The notes under the pieces were generated by a model. The model was given only the letters and a program-made list of their open reading frames with translations, was not told the DNA's origin and made no database searches. A stretch of 64,000 nt of DNA from Opitutaceae bacterium (GTDB lineage: Bacteria > Verrucomicrobiota > Verrucomicrobiia > Opitutales > Opitutaceae): the NCBI GenBank assembly GCA_023269585.1, contig JAHFTC010000003.1:1-64000 (forward strand), given 5' to 3'. Both the position numbers and the translations under genes were made by a program. Every line of letters starts with the position of its first letter. Position 1 is the stretch's first letter. This document shows, in pieces, positions 41,981-54,592 of the stretch.

Positions 41981-42555
41981 GTGGCCCGGTGCTTTAGCCC
42001 GGGCTGGCCGGCGCGAGCCGGCTCACGATGCGAGGCGGAGCCGGGGGCTGCGTGCTGCCGTGTTCGACAAGCAATGCTGCGCTGCGGGCTGCGATGCGGC
42101 GTGCGCGGCGGGCGGAGCCGAACCGCGGGGGTTGAAACACCCCGCCACGGGGAAGGCCCGGCGCAATGGGGCCGGGGTTGCGACGTGGCCCGGTGCTTCA
42201 GCCCGGGCTGGCCGGCGCGAGCCGGCTCACGATGCGAAGCGGAGCCGGGGGCTGCGTGCTGCCGTGTTCGATAAGCAATGCTGCGCTGCGGGCTGCGATG
42301 CGGCGTGCACGACGGGCGGAGCCGAACCGCGGGGGTTGAAACACCCCGCCACAAGGAAGGCCCGGCGCAATGGGGCCGGGGTTGCGACGTGGCCCGGTGC
42401 TTCAGCCCGGGCTGGCCGGCGCGAGCCGGCTCACGATGCGAGGCGGAGCCGGGGGCTGTGTGCTGCCGTGTTCGACAAGCAATGCTGCGCTGCGGGCTGC
42501 GACGCGGCGTGCACGGCGGGCGGAGCCGAACCGCGGGGGCTGAAGCACCCGCCAC
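41981..42555. repeat. Three tandem 204-bp REP-doublet units
   Basis: Units of 168 bp at 41981-42148, 42185-42352 and 42389-42555 are separated by a 36-bp spacer (ggaaggcccggcgcaatggg and onward), an exact 204-bp period. Each begins with a type A hairpin and ends with a reversed type B hairpin. In the first two, the type B pair next to the loop is T-A instead of C-G (gtgtttcaac), a compensatory change. The body contains cgagccggctcacgatgcga. It lies between the transposase and the 3' end of glgP. Confidence 0.92.
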
Positions 42556-42585
42556 GAAAAACGCCGCCCGGGGTCGGGCGGCGTT
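42556..42585 (-). terminator. Intrinsic terminator of glgP
   Basis: On the minus strand, an 11-bp stem (aacgccgcccg with cgggcggcgtt) with a 4-base loop is followed by TTTTTCG, 47 bases after the glgP stop. It directly abuts the last REP unit. Confidence 0.88.
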
Positions 42586-42632
42586 CGGGGAAGCTCAAGT
42601 CCGCTGCGACCGGGCGGAGGCCGGTCCTGTGT

Positions 42633-45158
<2,526 letters not shown>

Positions 45159-45251
45159 ACGGTTGGTCGTTGAGATCGCGCCAGTCCTATCGGCGCATTT
45201 CTTGCGCCATAAAGCAGAGAGCGGGCCGGAAGCGTGCGCCGAAGTGCTTTC

Positions 45252-47138
45252 CTAGCAACGGTCTTTTTGAAACCGCCGTGTCAATTCCCCGCGACTGAGC
45301 TCGATCAGCGTCGGTCGTCCGCCGGGCGTCAGCAACGGCTGGTCGCAGCCGAGCAACCGCGCCGCCAATTCCGGACCGGTGTCCGCCCGCGCACCACCGC
45401 GCACCGCCCGCGCCGCCGCGAGCCGCGCCAGCTCCTCGCGCGCCGGGTTCGGCCGCCGCGGGTCGAGCTGCCCCTCCCGCAACCGCGCGAGGATGTCGCG
45501 CAGAAACGGCTCCGCCTCCGCGGGATCAAGCCACGCCGGAGCCGACTCGATGCGGAAAAAGTTCCGCCCGAACGCACTCACCTCCAGCCCGTGCTGGGCC
45601 AGAAACGTCAGTTGGTCCGCGAGCAGCGCCGTCGCAATCGGATCGAGTTCCACCGGCACCGCGAAGAGCAGGCGCTGGCTGAGCGTCGTGCCCGCGCGGA
45701 ACTCGCGCTGCAGTTGCTCGAACAACACGCGCTCCAACGCCGCGCGCCGGTCGAGCAGCACCACGCCGGCCGGCGTCTCGAAAATCTCGCACTCGCCGCC
45801 GAGCGCCGCGCCGAGGTGCCGCCACCCCGCCAGCGCGCCGGACCGGCCCTCCCCGGGAATGGCATCCGGGATGGAAGTGACCTCCGACGCGCCCGGCGTC
45901 GCCGCGGCAGCGGCCGGGGTCGTCACCAGCACGGGCGCGATCGCCGGCGTGGGCCGGGCCAACGGTTGCGTCGCCAGTGGCGGCGACGCAATCGACGACG
46001 ACTGGGGCAGTACGATCGAAGGCAACGGCGCCTTGACCGGTACACCGTCGCCACTCGGCGAAGGAGTCGGCGGCCGCACCGCGCTGGGCAGCGGCTCCAG
46101 CGGCGTCACGCGTTGCGCCCCGGGCGGGAGCGCGGCGGCGAGATCGCCCGCGGCGTTGCGCAGCGCGTCGAGCAACGAGCGCACGACAAACGTCCGCACG
46201 CCGGGCTCATGCCGGAACCGCACCTCGCGCTTCGCGGGATGCACGTTCACGTCGACCGCCGCCGGCTCGATCTCCAGGAAGAGGAACGCCAGCGGGTACC
46301 GCCCCTTCGGCAGGTGCTGCTGGTAGCTCTCGATCAGCGCGTACGCTAACGTCTTCGTATCCACCGGACGCCGGTTCACGAACGTGATCATCTCGTGGCG
46401 CGTCGCGCGGCTCGCGCCGGGTTTGCCGATCAGGCCGGTGAGCCGCATCCCCTCGCCGCGCGCCTCCACCGGCAGCAGCGCCTCGGCGGTCTGGCGTCCG
46501 AAGATCGCGGCGACACGCTCGAGCAGCGAGCGGCACGGCGGCGACTGGAAGATCGTGCGCCCGTCCTCGATCAGCGTGAACGCCACCTCCGGGTGCGCCA
46601 GCGCGTAGAACCGCACGCACTGGATGATGTGCGCCGCCTCGGTCGAGTCGCTCTTGAGGAACTTCCGCCGCGCCGGCACCGGATGGAAGAGATTCGCCAC
46701 CGTGATGCGCGTGCCGGCCGGCATGCCGCAGTCGCGCACGTGCACGAACTTGCCGCCGTTGACGAGGATTTCCGTGCCCGTCTCCGCCGCGGCCGGACGC
46801 GTCTTCATCTCAAACCGGGAAACGCTGGCGATCGACGGCACCGCCTCGCCGCGGAAGCCGAAGGTGTGCAGCGAATCGAGATCGGTCGCCTCGGCGATCT
46901 TGCTCGTGGCGTGGCGTTCGAGGGCGAGCAGTGCGTCGTCGCGGTCCATGCCCTTGCCGTTGTCCTCGATGCCCATCAGCGACCGCCCGCCGTGCGCGAA
47001 CTCCACCGTCACGCGCGTGGCGCCGGCATCGAGGCTGTTCTCGACCAGCTCGCGCACGACCGCAGCCGGGCGCTCCACCACCTCGCCAGCGGCGATCTGG
47101 TTGGCCACGCGGTCGGGCAGGATGCGGATGGTCGGCAT
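45252..47138 (-). CDS. mutL: DNA mismatch repair protein MutL lacking the endonuclease site
   Basis: A 628-residue mismatch repair ATPase. The GHKL N-terminus is complete: ELVENSLDAGA, DNGKGM, HATSKI and TFGFRGEAVPSIASVS. A Pro/Thr-rich linker (~340-420) leads to the dimerisation domain. There the nuclease motif DQHA-x2-E-x4-E reads DRRAALERVLFE (~464). The ACxxAV(K/R)AG motif reads AAARAVRGG and CPHGRP reads TPGGRP (~606). Spacing is kept, but all metal-binding Cys/His residues are gone, so nicking activity is unlikely. No mutS or mutH is nearby. The ATG at 47138 begins the conserved IRILPDRVANQIAAGEVVER. Confidence 0.95.
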   Translation of the reverse strand: MPTIRILPDRVANQIAAGEVVERPAAVVRELVENSLDAGATRVTVEFAHGGRSLMGIEDNGKGMDRDDALLALERHATSKIAEATDLDSLHTFGFRGEAVPSIASVSRFEMKTRPAAAETGTEILVNGGKFVHVRDCGMPAGTRITVANLFHPVPARRKFLKSDSTEAAHIIQCVRFYALAHPEVAFTLIEDGRTIFQSPPCRSLLERVAAIFGRQTAEALLPVEARGEGMRLTGLIGKPGASRATRHEMITFVNRRPVDTKTLAYALIESYQQHLPKGRYPLAFLFLEIEPAAVDVNVHPAKREVRFRHEPGVRTFVVRSLLDALRNAAGDLAAALPPGAQRVTPLEPLPSAVRPPTPSPSGDGVPVKAPLPSIVLPQSSSIASPPLATQPLARPTPAIAPVLVTTPAAAAATPGASEVTSIPDAIPGEGRSGALAGWRHLGAALGGECEIFETPAGVVLLDRRAALERVLFEQLQREFRAGTTLSQRLLFAVPVELDPIATALLADQLTFLAQHGLEVSAFGRNFFRIESAPAWLDPAEAEPFLRDILARLREGQLDPRRPNPAREELARLAAARAVRGGARADTGPELAARLLGCDQPLLTPGGRPTLIELSRGELTRRFQKDRC

Positions 47139-47160
47139 GCGGGGACGGCGGAAGGATGAC

Positions 47161-47340
47161 GGAGGACGGATGACGGACGACAGAAGGAAACGAAGAGAAC
47201 GAAGGACCGAGACAGAGAGTCAGGAACTCAGGAAATCAGGAACCGGAAAGCGGGAGCAGAATTTCACCACAGAGGGCACAGAGGACACCGAGGTCGAGCC
47301 TCTTCCGGACTCTGTGCTCTCCGTGCTCTCTGTGGTGCAA
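47161..47340. repeat. Dispersed repeat, caccacagag family, copy 1
   Basis: Contains acagaaggaaacgaagag, ggaactcaggaaatcagga and a hairpin whose ends caccacagag (47265-47274) and ctctgtggtg (47328-47337) pair exactly. Copies 2 and 3 are at 48842-48953 and 49319-49411. Copies 1 and 2 flank the MFS gene. It lies in the 259-bp mutL/MFS spacer, which has no gene. Confidence 0.82.
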
Positions 47341-47397
47341 ATTCCGAGGCTCGAATGGCTGCCCACGGCCGCTCCGAACGCTACGCTCAACGCGCCG

Positions 47398-48795
47398 TTA
47401 CCGCCGCTTGCCTTCCTCGCGGGCGAGGGAGGTGTCGACCAGATTGATGAAGAAGCCGAAGGCGCGTTGCGGTTGCAGGAGCACGTTGCCGAGCTGGATC
47501 GTTTCCCGCGGCCCCGCCGGATACTCGAAACGGCGCAGCCGCAGCACCATGCCGCCCATGCTCACGAGCACGAAGCCGAAGAACACGAGGAACCAGCTCC
47601 GGTCCATGCCGGGCGTGGCGCCGCCGGTCTTGAGCACCAGCCCCCACAACACCGGCCCGAGTCCGCTGAAGAACGATGTCGACGCGCTGTAGACCGAGAG
47701 CACCAGCGGGCGGTTCTCGTCGGGCACGATTGAGGGCAGGTAGTTCGGATACGTCGCCGCCCACAGCGTGTAGCCCAGCCCGATCGCGAGGAACACGAAC
47801 GGCATGTATGCGTGGGCGTCGAACCGGAACGCCAGCAGCGCCAGCCAGAACAACGCCACCGCGCTGTACACGAGCGGCGCCGCGAAAAAGAACGGCCGCG
47901 GGCCGTGCCGGTCGAGTTCGCCGCGCACCAGCCACGCCATGAGCATCACGCCCGTGTACTGCATGGTCGTGAACAGCACCACGTCGCCCGGCGAGATGTG
48001 GGCCTCGACGCGCAGGAAGTAGATGCAGAACGGCGCGATCGCCGTCGTTGCGAATCCGTACCAGCACGACGCCCACAGGAACGCGCGGTACCGGCTCGGG
48101 CGGAAGAAGACCCCCGGCGCCGCGCGCACGATCTCCCGCAGGCTGATCGCCGCCGGTTTCTCGGTGTCGGGCATGCGCCGCAGCGCGAGGTAGCTCAACG
48201 CCGCGCCGACGAACGCCACCACATAGGCGACCATGAACGCCTCGAAACGGGGCAACGTCTTGAAGAGGATCGCGCACAGCACCAGCACCCCCACGCCCGC
48301 GATGCTCGACGTGAGCTGCTCCGACGCGAAGTAGTGCCCGCGGATCTTCTCCGGCAGCAGTTTGTAGAGCCACGGCAACCACGCGCAGCTCCCGAGCGAG
48401 CGGCAGAAGGTGAAGCCGAACACGCTGGCGATCATCACCCACACCATCCACGGCGCCGCGCGCCCGTCGCGCCCGAGGTACGCCAGCGCGATGCACGGCA
48501 GCAGGAACAGCGCGCGCAGCCCCCAGCCCGAGAGCATCATCCGCCGGAACCCGAACCGCGGCAGGAGCGAGGTCGAGAGCACCTGGATCGGCGTCATCAG
48601 GTACACGAACGCGAAGCACAGCCCGACCTGGAAGGCGTCGCCGCCGAGTCCCTCGACCAGCAGCACCATCGGCGTGCCCAGCGCGATCTGCCAATTCAGC
48701 GCGTTGAAGAACGAGAAGACCAGCGCCGGCCGATACGCCCGCTGGACCTCGGGCGGGATCGCGGGAACCGGGGACTGTGAGTTGGCGGACGGCAT
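47398..48795 (-). CDS. Major facilitator superfamily transporter
   Basis: A 465-residue inner-membrane protein with about 12 hydrophobic helices. Recognisable parts include FNALNWQIALGTPMVLLVEG near the start, RSLGSCAWLPWLYKLLPEKI (~125-145) and LSVYSASTSFFSGLGPVLWG (~365). The loop between helices 2 and 3 (LPRFGFRRMMLSG) is of the GxxxDRxGRR type but altered. It resembles uncharacterised MFS carriers of Verrucomicrobia and Planctomycetes; the substrate is unknown. It is flanked on both sides by copies of the caccacagag repeat. Confidence 0.85.
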   Translation of the reverse strand: MPSANSQSPVPAIPPEVQRAYRPALVFSFFNALNWQIALGTPMVLLVEGLGGDAFQVGLCFAFVYLMTPIQVLSTSLLPRFGFRRMMLSGWGLRALFLLPCIALAYLGRDGRAAPWMVWVMIASVFGFTFCRSLGSCAWLPWLYKLLPEKIRGHYFASEQLTSSIAGVGVLVLCAILFKTLPRFEAFMVAYVVAFVGAALSYLALRRMPDTEKPAAISLREIVRAAPGVFFRPSRYRAFLWASCWYGFATTAIAPFCIYFLRVEAHISPGDVVLFTTMQYTGVMLMAWLVRGELDRHGPRPFFFAAPLVYSAVALFWLALLAFRFDAHAYMPFVFLAIGLGYTLWAATYPNYLPSIVPDENRPLVLSVYSASTSFFSGLGPVLWGLVLKTGGATPGMDRSWFLVFFGFVLVSMGGMVLRLRRFEYPAGPRETIQLGNVLLQPQRAFGFFINLVDTSLAREEGKRR

Positions 48796-49540
<745 letters not shown>

Positions 49541-50683
49541 ATGAAATCCGCGAAAACCGCTCGCACATTGCGGCTGCCTACCGGCTACGCCGTCTGGATC
49601 ACTGCGTTGAAGGCGCGCGTCCGTTCCGCCCAGTTCGTCGCCGCCGCCCGCGTCAATCACGAGCTGCTGCGGCTCTACTGGGATATCGGCACAGCGCTGA
49701 TGGAGGCGCAGGCGCACGAAGGCTGGGGCGCCGCCATCATCCCGCGGCTTGCCCGCGATCGTCATGCGGAGTTTCCGGAGATGCAGGGATTCTCCGTGCG
49801 CAACTTGAAGTATATGTTGCGCTTTGCCCGCGAGAACGGAGCGCCGCCAAAAGTGCAGCAGGCTGCTGCACTTTTGGCCGGTAATAAGAATTCGGTGGCA
49901 ATTGTGCCACCGCCTGCGGCACAATTGCACGCCGTCGCCCCGTCGATTGTGCAGCAGCCTGCTGCACTTTTGCCATGGGGCCATCATCTCCTCCTCATGG
50001 ACAAGGTGAAGGACCGCGCCGCGCGGGCGTGGTACATGCGGGCCGCCGTCGACAACGGTTGGAGCCGCTCCGTGCTCGCCGTGCAGATCGAGCAGCGCGC
50101 CCACCGCCGGGCCGGCAAGGCGGTGACAAACTTCGCCGCCACACTCCCACCGCCGCAGTCCGACCTCGCGCAGCAGACGCTGCGCGATCCCTACATCTTC
50201 GACTTCCTCACACTCTCCACCGCGGCGCGCGAGCGCGAGCTGGAGCAGGGGTTGATCGACCACGTGCAGCAGTTCCTCGTCTCCCTCGGCGCGGGCTTCG
50301 CGTTCGTCGGCCGGCAGGTGCATCTGGAAGTCGGCGGCGAGGACTACTACCTCGATCTGCTCTTCTATCACCTGAAGCTGCGGTGCTTCGTCGTGATCGA
50401 CCTGAAGGCCCGCGAGTTCACGCCCGAGGCGGCGGGGAAAATGAACTTCTATCTCTCGGCCGTCGACGACCGGCTCCGCCACCGCGACGACCAGCCCAGC
50501 ATCGGCCTGCTGCTCTGCCGCGGGAAGAGCCGCCTCACCGTCGAGTACGCCCTGCGCGACGTGAAGAAACCCATCGGCGTCGCCGAGTGGCGCACCCGCC
50601 TCGTCGCCTCGCTGCCCAAGAACCTCCGCTCGAGCCTCCCCACCGTGGCGGAGATCGAGGCCGAACTGGCGAAGCAGCGATAA
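49541..50683 (+). CDS. YhcG-type DUF1016 protein with PDDEXK nuclease domain
   Basis: A 380-residue predicted nuclease. The N-terminal DUF1016 winged-helix part (AARVNHELLRLYWDIG, GFSVRNLKYMLRFA) is followed by VQQPAALLPWGHHLLLMDKV. The PDDEXK domain follows with GGEDYYLDLLFYHLKLRCFVVIDLK (Asp, Asp-Leu-Lys). Family members are stand-alone or found with restriction or toxin systems; none is adjacent. An extra segment (about residues 104-142, KVQQAAALLAGNKNSVAIV and onward) is encoded by three palindromes at 49847-49967. The ATG at 49541 follows a weak site and starts the conserved part. Confidence 0.87.
   Translation: MKSAKTARTLRLPTGYAVWITALKARVRSAQFVAAARVNHELLRLYWDIGTALMEAQAHEGWGAAIIPRLARDRHAEFPEMQGFSVRNLKYMLRFARENGAPPKVQQAAALLAGNKNSVAIVPPPAAQLHAVAPSIVQQPAALLPWGHHLLLMDKVKDRAARAWYMRAAVDNGWSRSVLAVQIEQRAHRRAGKAVTNFAATLPPPQSDLAQQTLRDPYIFDFLTLSTAARERELEQGLIDHVQQFLVSLGAGFAFVGRQVHLEVGGEDYYLDLLFYHLKLRCFVVIDLKAREFTPEAAGKMNFYLSAVDDRLRHRDDQPSIGLLLCRGKSRLTVEYALRDVKKPIGVAEWRTRLVASLPKNLRSSLPTVAEIEAELAKQR
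49847..49967. repeat. Three in-frame palindromes inside the YhcG-type gene
   Basis: Palindrome 1 (49847-49877) has perfect 14-base arms, ccaaaagtgcagca, and a 3-base loop. Palindrome 2 (49899-49927) has caattgtgcc/ggcacaattg. Palindrome 3 (49949-49967) has gtgcagcag/ctgctgcac. Palindromes 1 and 3 share gtgcagcag and both encode VQQ-x-AALL, so the segment seems to have grown by duplication of the normal VQQPAALLPW codons. Confidence 0.85.
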
Positions 50684-50983
50684 TCATTCCCGATGGTGCC
50701 CTGAAGAACGAGAGCTCCAACGCCGGCTGGGACAGGAGACCGGCAGGCGATCCGTTCTCCGCGCGCTCTGCGTCTCCGCGTGAGACAATGTTTCGGAGCG
50801 GTGGCACGCGGAGGCGCGGAGACCGCGGAGATGGGACCCGCCCATGCGCTTTACGCCCGCCCACAAATTGCCTCACGGCCTGCCGGACAACTCGTGCCCG
50901 CCAACTCCTCACCGCATTCCGCGGAATCGGAAGGCGACAGAAGGGAACGAAGGTCACGAAGGACGGAGGAGGTCCGTCGCGAT
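50684..50983. other. 300-bp stretch with repeat fragments
   Basis: Contains a gcgctctgcgtctccgcgtg...cacgcggaggcgcggagac inverted repeat (about 50761-50826) and an acagaagggaacgaaggtca block (50938-50957) like those at 47181 and 49209. No gene was recognised. Confidence 0.5.
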
Positions 50984-51415
50984 TCACTTCTCCATCTTTG
51001 CCAACACCAACGGGCCTCCGGGAATCGAAATCAGCGGAACCGTTTCACTCTGCAAAACGAGCCGTCCGCGAAGCCTGAGCACCCTCAATTTCGCGCAATA
51101 ATACGGAAGAAAGTTCGGTCCATCAGCGGCGCCATGGACAGTAGTCGCAAGCTCCACCAGTCCATTCTGGAAGGTCCAGGTTCCCTCATCTTTTCCGAAG
51201 ATGTCATGGTTCATCACCTGATGCGTGAGCGTGTAGGTGAAATCCGGGCGGAGATCGATCCCTACCAACTCATCATACCCTGTCGGTACGGGCACTGAGC
51301 CGTAGAAGCCCGGAATCTCGGAATGGAGTACGGGCTTCGTTGCACAGCTAGCGAACAACAGCACGGAGACCAAAAACGCGACGACTCGGCAAAACCACAT
51401 CGGACGGATCTTCAT
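50984..51415 (-). CDS. Small lipoprotein
   Basis: A 143-residue protein with a lipobox (LLFASC, Cys24). Beta-rich mature part (IPGFYGSVPVPTGYDELVGI; FTYTLTHQV; GTWTFQNGLVELATTVHG). The pattern resembles small periplasmic lipoproteins with a lipocalin-like or copper-resistance-like sheet, but no family can be named. It is 61 bp from the end of argH in the same direction and may be read through from it. The GC content is lower than in neighbouring genes, hinting at a different origin. Confidence 0.68.
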   Translation of the reverse strand: MKIRPMWFCRVVAFLVSVLLFASCATKPVLHSEIPGFYGSVPVPTGYDELVGIDLRPDFTYTLTHQVMNHDIFGKDEGTWTFQNGLVELATTVHGAADGPNFLPYYCAKLRVLRLRGRLVLQSETVPLISIPGGPLVLAKMEK

Positions 51416-51476
51416 GCTCTTCCTTCGTTCACTTTGTTACCTTCTGTCGCTTCCGATTCCGACCTTCACGCGCCCC

Positions 51477-52880
51477 TCACTCCGCCAGCGCTTTGCGCCA
51501 GCGGGAGAGTTGCTGCTTCACCTGCTTGGGCGAGGGCATGCCGGTGCCGCGGCGGGCGAGCATCGCGCGGCCGAGGTTGAACACCGTCGGCCAGTCCTTC
51601 GCGAATTCCTGGTGGATCTTCTGCGCCTCCTCCTGCGGCACCTCGGGCAGCGGCACGCCGAGGCCCTCGGCGCATTTCACGAGCGCGCCCACGGCGTGGT
51701 GCGCATCGCGGAACGGCACGCCGCGGTCGACGAGGTAGTCGGCGAGGTCGGTCGCGAGCAGGAGCGGATCAGCCACCGCGTCGGCGCAGGCGTCGGCGCG
51801 CACCTTCGCGCCGGCCAGCGTGCCGGCGAGCACCTCGGCGCAGATCACGAGCGTGTCGTGGCTGTCGAAGAGCGGCGGCTTGTCCTCCTGCAGGTCGCGG
51901 TTGTAGGTGAGCGGCAGGCCCTTCACGAGGACGAGCAACGTCTGGAGGTTGCCCACGAGGCGGCCGCTCTTGCCGCGGAGCAGCTCGGCGGCGTCGGGGT
52001 TCTTCTTCTGCGGCATCAGGCTGGAGCCCGTGCAGAAGGCGTCGGGCAGGTCGATGAAGCGGAATTCGGCCGAGCTCCAGAGGATGAGATCCTCGGCGAT
52101 GCGCGAGAAGTGCACACCGGCGATGGCGGCGGCGGACGCAAACTCGAGGAAGAGATCGCGGTCGGCGACTGTATCCATGCTGTTGGGCGTGACCTGCGGG
52201 CGGCCCTTGGCGTCGACGAAGCCGAGCTGTTTCGCCACGAACTCGCGGTCGATGGGCAGCGTGGTGCCGGCGATCGCGCCCGCGCCGAGCGGGCAGACGT
52301 TGGCGTGCTCCGCCACTTCCTCGAAGCGGCGCACATCGCGCCCGACCATCTCGACCCAGGCGAGCAGGTGGTGCGCGATCGAGACCGGCTGCGCGCGCTG
52401 GAGGTGCGTGTAACCGGGGATGTAGATGTCCTGGTGCAGGTGGCCGAGGTCGACGAGCACGCGTTGGAGCGCGCGCAGGCGCACGGCGATCTCGCGGCAG
52501 GCGTGCTTGAAATAGAGCCGCATGTCCGTCGCCACTTGGTCGTTACGGCTGCGGGCGGTGTGGAGCTTGGCGGCGGCGGGCACGCGCTGCTTGAGGGCGT
52601 GCTCGATGTTCATGTGCACGTCCTCGAGCTTCGTGTCCCACACGAACTTGCCCGTCTCGATTTCGGCGAGGACGGCGTCGAGGCCCTTGTGGATGGCGTC
52701 GCGCTCAGCCGGCGAGAGGATGCCGACGTGCGCCAGCATGGCCGAGTGGGCCTTGCTGCCCGCGATGTCGAACGGCGCGAGGCGCTGGTCGAACGACACG
52801 GACTCGCTGAAGCGGAGCATCAAGTCGGCGGGACCGCTGGAGAAGCGACCGCCCCAGGTGGCTTGGGAGGCTTTGGCCAT
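51477..52880 (-). CDS. argH: Argininosuccinate lyase
   Basis: A 467-residue enzyme splitting argininosuccinate to arginine and fumarate, the last step of arginine synthesis. The signature [12 protein letters not shown] is intact and contains the catalytic serine loop. Other landmarks are WGGRFSSGP at the start, [24 protein letters not shown] and [10 protein letters not shown]. Full length; the ATG at 52880 matches the family start. The epimerase gene lies 56 bp upstream in the same direction, so the two may be co-transcribed. No other arg gene is in the window. Confidence 0.96.
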   Translation of the reverse strand: MAKASQATWGGRFSSGPADLMLRFSESVSFDQRLAPFDIAGSKAHSAMLAHVGILSPAERDAIHKGLDAVLAEIETGKFVWDTKLEDVHMNIEHALKQRVPAAAKLHTARSRNDQVATDMRLYFKHACREIAVRLRALQRVLVDLGHLHQDIYIPGYTHLQRAQPVSIAHHLLAWVEMVGRDVRRFEEVAEHANVCPLGAGAIAGTTLPIDREFVAKQLGFVDAKGRPQVTPNSMDTVADRDLFLEFASAAAIAGVHFSRIAEDLILWSSAEFRFIDLPDAFCTGSSLMPQKKNPDAAELLRGKSGRLVGNLQTLLVLVKGLPLTYNRDLQEDKPPLFDSHDTLVICAEVLAGTLAGAKVRADACADAVADPLLLATDLADYLVDRGVPFRDAHHAVGALVKCAEGLGVPLPEVPQEEAQKIHQEFAKDWPTVFNLGRAMLARRGTGMPSPKQVKQQLSRWRKALAE

Positions 52881-52936
52881 GCGCGAGAAGCAACGCGCCG
52901 CCCTCCGGCGAGGCAACGGGAAAGGTGGCGGGGCGA

Positions 52937-53965
52937 CTACTGGGAGCCGGCGGGCTGGCGGCGCAGGAGGGCGATGTAATCCTCGAGCCCGGCGGCCATC
53001 GTGACGCGTGGCTCGTAGCCGAGGTCGCGGCGGGCGGCCTCGATCGAGAACCAGTGGTCGGTGGCGAGCTCCTTGGCGGCGAACCGTGTCATCGGCGGTT
53101 CGCCCTCGAGCGGGAACAGGGTCCAGAGCGCCTCGCACACCGCCCCGGCGGCGACGGCCGCACGGCGGGAGACGCGGCGATGGATCGGCATCGCGCCGAG
53201 GCGCAGGAGCAGGTCGTTGATCCACGGCCACAGGGCGACCGGTTCGCCGTTGGTGATGAAATACGCGCGACCGGCGGCGGGTGCCACGGGCGCGACCAGG
53301 GCGCGTTCGGCGAGCAGGTGGGCGTCGACGACGTTGTCGATGTGCGTGAGATCGACCCGGTTTTCGCCGGTGCCGACGATGCGCAGGCGCCCGGCGCGGG
53401 CGAGGGCGACGACGCGGGGCACGAGGTGATGGTCGCCCGGCCCCCAGACCAGGTGCGGGCGCAGCGCGACGGTGCGGAACCCGGGCGCGTTGGCGGCGGC
53501 GACGCGGCGCTCGGCCTCGGCCTTGGAGGTAGGATACGCGCAGGGCGCGACGGTGCAGAGCGGCGCGGCTTCGTCGGCTCCGCGCAGGTCGCCGCCGGAG
53601 TAGACGACGCTGGGCGAGCTCGTGTACACGAAGCGCGGGACGCCGGCGGCGCGGGCGGCGGCGAGGAGGTTGGCCGTGCCCACGACATTGACGGCGTGGA
53701 ACTCGCGCGCCGGCCCCCACACGCCGACGCGGGCGGCGACGTGGAAAACCGAATTCACTCCCGCGCAGGCGCGGGCGAGCGCGGCGCGGTCGGCGAGTTC
53801 GCCCAGGACGATCTCGACTCCGCGGGCCTCGAGAGCCGGCAACGGCCGCCGGCTGAAGGCGCGCACGCGGCGGCCGTCGGCGAGGAGGCGTTCGACGAGT
53901 TTGCCGCCGACAAAGCCGCTGGCGCCGGTGACGAGAACGGGGGAGGAGTCGCTGGAGGTCTGCAC
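52937..53965 (-). CDS. NAD-dependent epimerase/dehydratase (3-beta-hydroxysteroid dehydrogenase type)
   Basis: A 342-residue short-chain dehydrogenase of the extended class. The NAD-binding motif is [16 protein letters not shown] near the N-terminus, and the active site is Ser in TSSPSVVY and YPTSK (Tyr, Lys). The 3-beta-HSD-like C-terminus ([24 protein letters not shown]) suggests sterol, hopanoid or polyol substrates. No ATG fits; the GTG at 53965 sits 9 codons before the Rossmann motif. The longer frame upstream runs through hairpin repeats and is not coding. It may share a transcript with argH. Confidence 0.88.
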   Translation of the reverse strand: MQTSSDSSPVLVTGASGFVGGKLVERLLADGRRVRAFSRRPLPALEARGVEIVLGELADRAALARACAGVNSVFHVAARVGVWGPAREFHAVNVVGTANLLAAARAAGVPRFVYTSSPSVVYSGGDLRGADEAAPLCTVAPCAYPTSKAEAERRVAAANAPGFRTVALRPHLVWGPGDHHLVPRVVALARAGRLRIVGTGENRVDLTHIDNVVDAHLLAERALVAPVAPAAGRAYFITNGEPVALWPWINDLLLRLGAMPIHRRVSRRAAVAAGAVCEALWTLFPLEGEPPMTRFAAKELATDHWFSIEAARRDLGYEPRVTMAAGLEDYIALLRRQPAGSQ

Positions 53966-54046
53966 GCGGGGCGGAGGCTTGCGGGAGCCGGCGCGGGTTT
54001 CAAACCCGGAGCACGGCGCCCCATTTCGCGCGAACGGCGGGGCAAA

Positions 54047-54242
54047 GACGCAGAATCGTGTCCGACCGCGACAGAGATTTGCGTCCTCTGGCTCGCAGTC
54101 ACTCGACACCTGCCCGAGCGCAGGACGCAGAATTGTGTCCGACCGTGACAGGGATTTGCGTCTTTTGGGGCCGGGGTGGGCCTCGGTGCCGTGGGGCACA
54201 GCACGCATTTCTGTTCCGATCGGAACACGATTTTGTGCTGTG
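54047..54242. repeat. Hairpin elements, family H, three diverged copies
   Basis: Copies at 54047-54085 and 54124-54162 share gacgcagaat-N-gtgtccgacc and end in tttgcgtc; each folds with gacgca/tgcgtc arms. The third (54197-54242) has outer arms cacagcac/gtgctgtg and a perfect inner palindrome tgttccgatcggaaca. All have an AT-rich outer arm, a short inner arm and a centre close to CGATCG, the plan also seen at 9610 and 56733. Confidence 0.7.
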
Positions 54243-54518
54243 GCTGGGAGCCGAACTGGGGGCCGGAGCTCGGCCCTGTGGGGCGACCGGGCTGCTGGGG
54301 GGCGCACTGCCGGATGCGAGCGCGGTGCAGGACGGGGCGGTCTGAAGACGCGCCCTACGGGGTGCGGGCGCGCCGGCCTGCCGCGCTTCCGGCGGTTTTC
54401 CCGCAGCGAGTCGCAGGCTCGGCGGACGGGGTCTCGGCGCGACGCGGGGCGGAAGCGAGACGCTTCTGTCCGGGCGTTGCGCGGAGGGCCGCGGCTCCTG
54501 CCCGCCGCGCAACGCAGC

Positions 54519-54544
54519 AGGGCCGGTCGCGAACGACCGGCCCT
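54519..54544 (-). terminator. Terminator-like hairpin after nrfA
   Basis: A perfect 11-bp stem (agggccggtcg with cgaccggccct) and a 4-base loop, 48 bases after the nrfA stop on the minus strand. There is no T run, so it may need Rho or act as a barrier to mRNA decay. Confidence 0.5.
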
Positions 54545-54592
54545 GGGTGTAGCGCAGAACAGCAGGCGCGCTGGCCTGTCTTGGTGGGAGGG

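Larger units (their letters stand above)
53966..54592. other. 627-bp hairpin-rich spacer
   Basis: Between the epimerase and nrfA. It holds three hairpin elements (54047-54085, 54124-54162, 54197-54242), a gacgcgccctacggggtg fragment (54346) resembling the 2.6-kb repeat, and the terminator-like hairpin at 54519. No gene was recognised. Confidence 0.6.

Noticed and set aside
41981-42555. Regular array considered as a CRISPR
   Set aside because: The period is 204 bp with identical spacers, and each unit is a hairpin doublet; there are no cas genes. It is a REP array.
52937-54307. A longer form of the epimerase starting at 54307
   Set aside because: The first 114 codons cross two hairpin repeats and have no family sequence; the GTG at 53965 places the Rossmann motif at the usual position.
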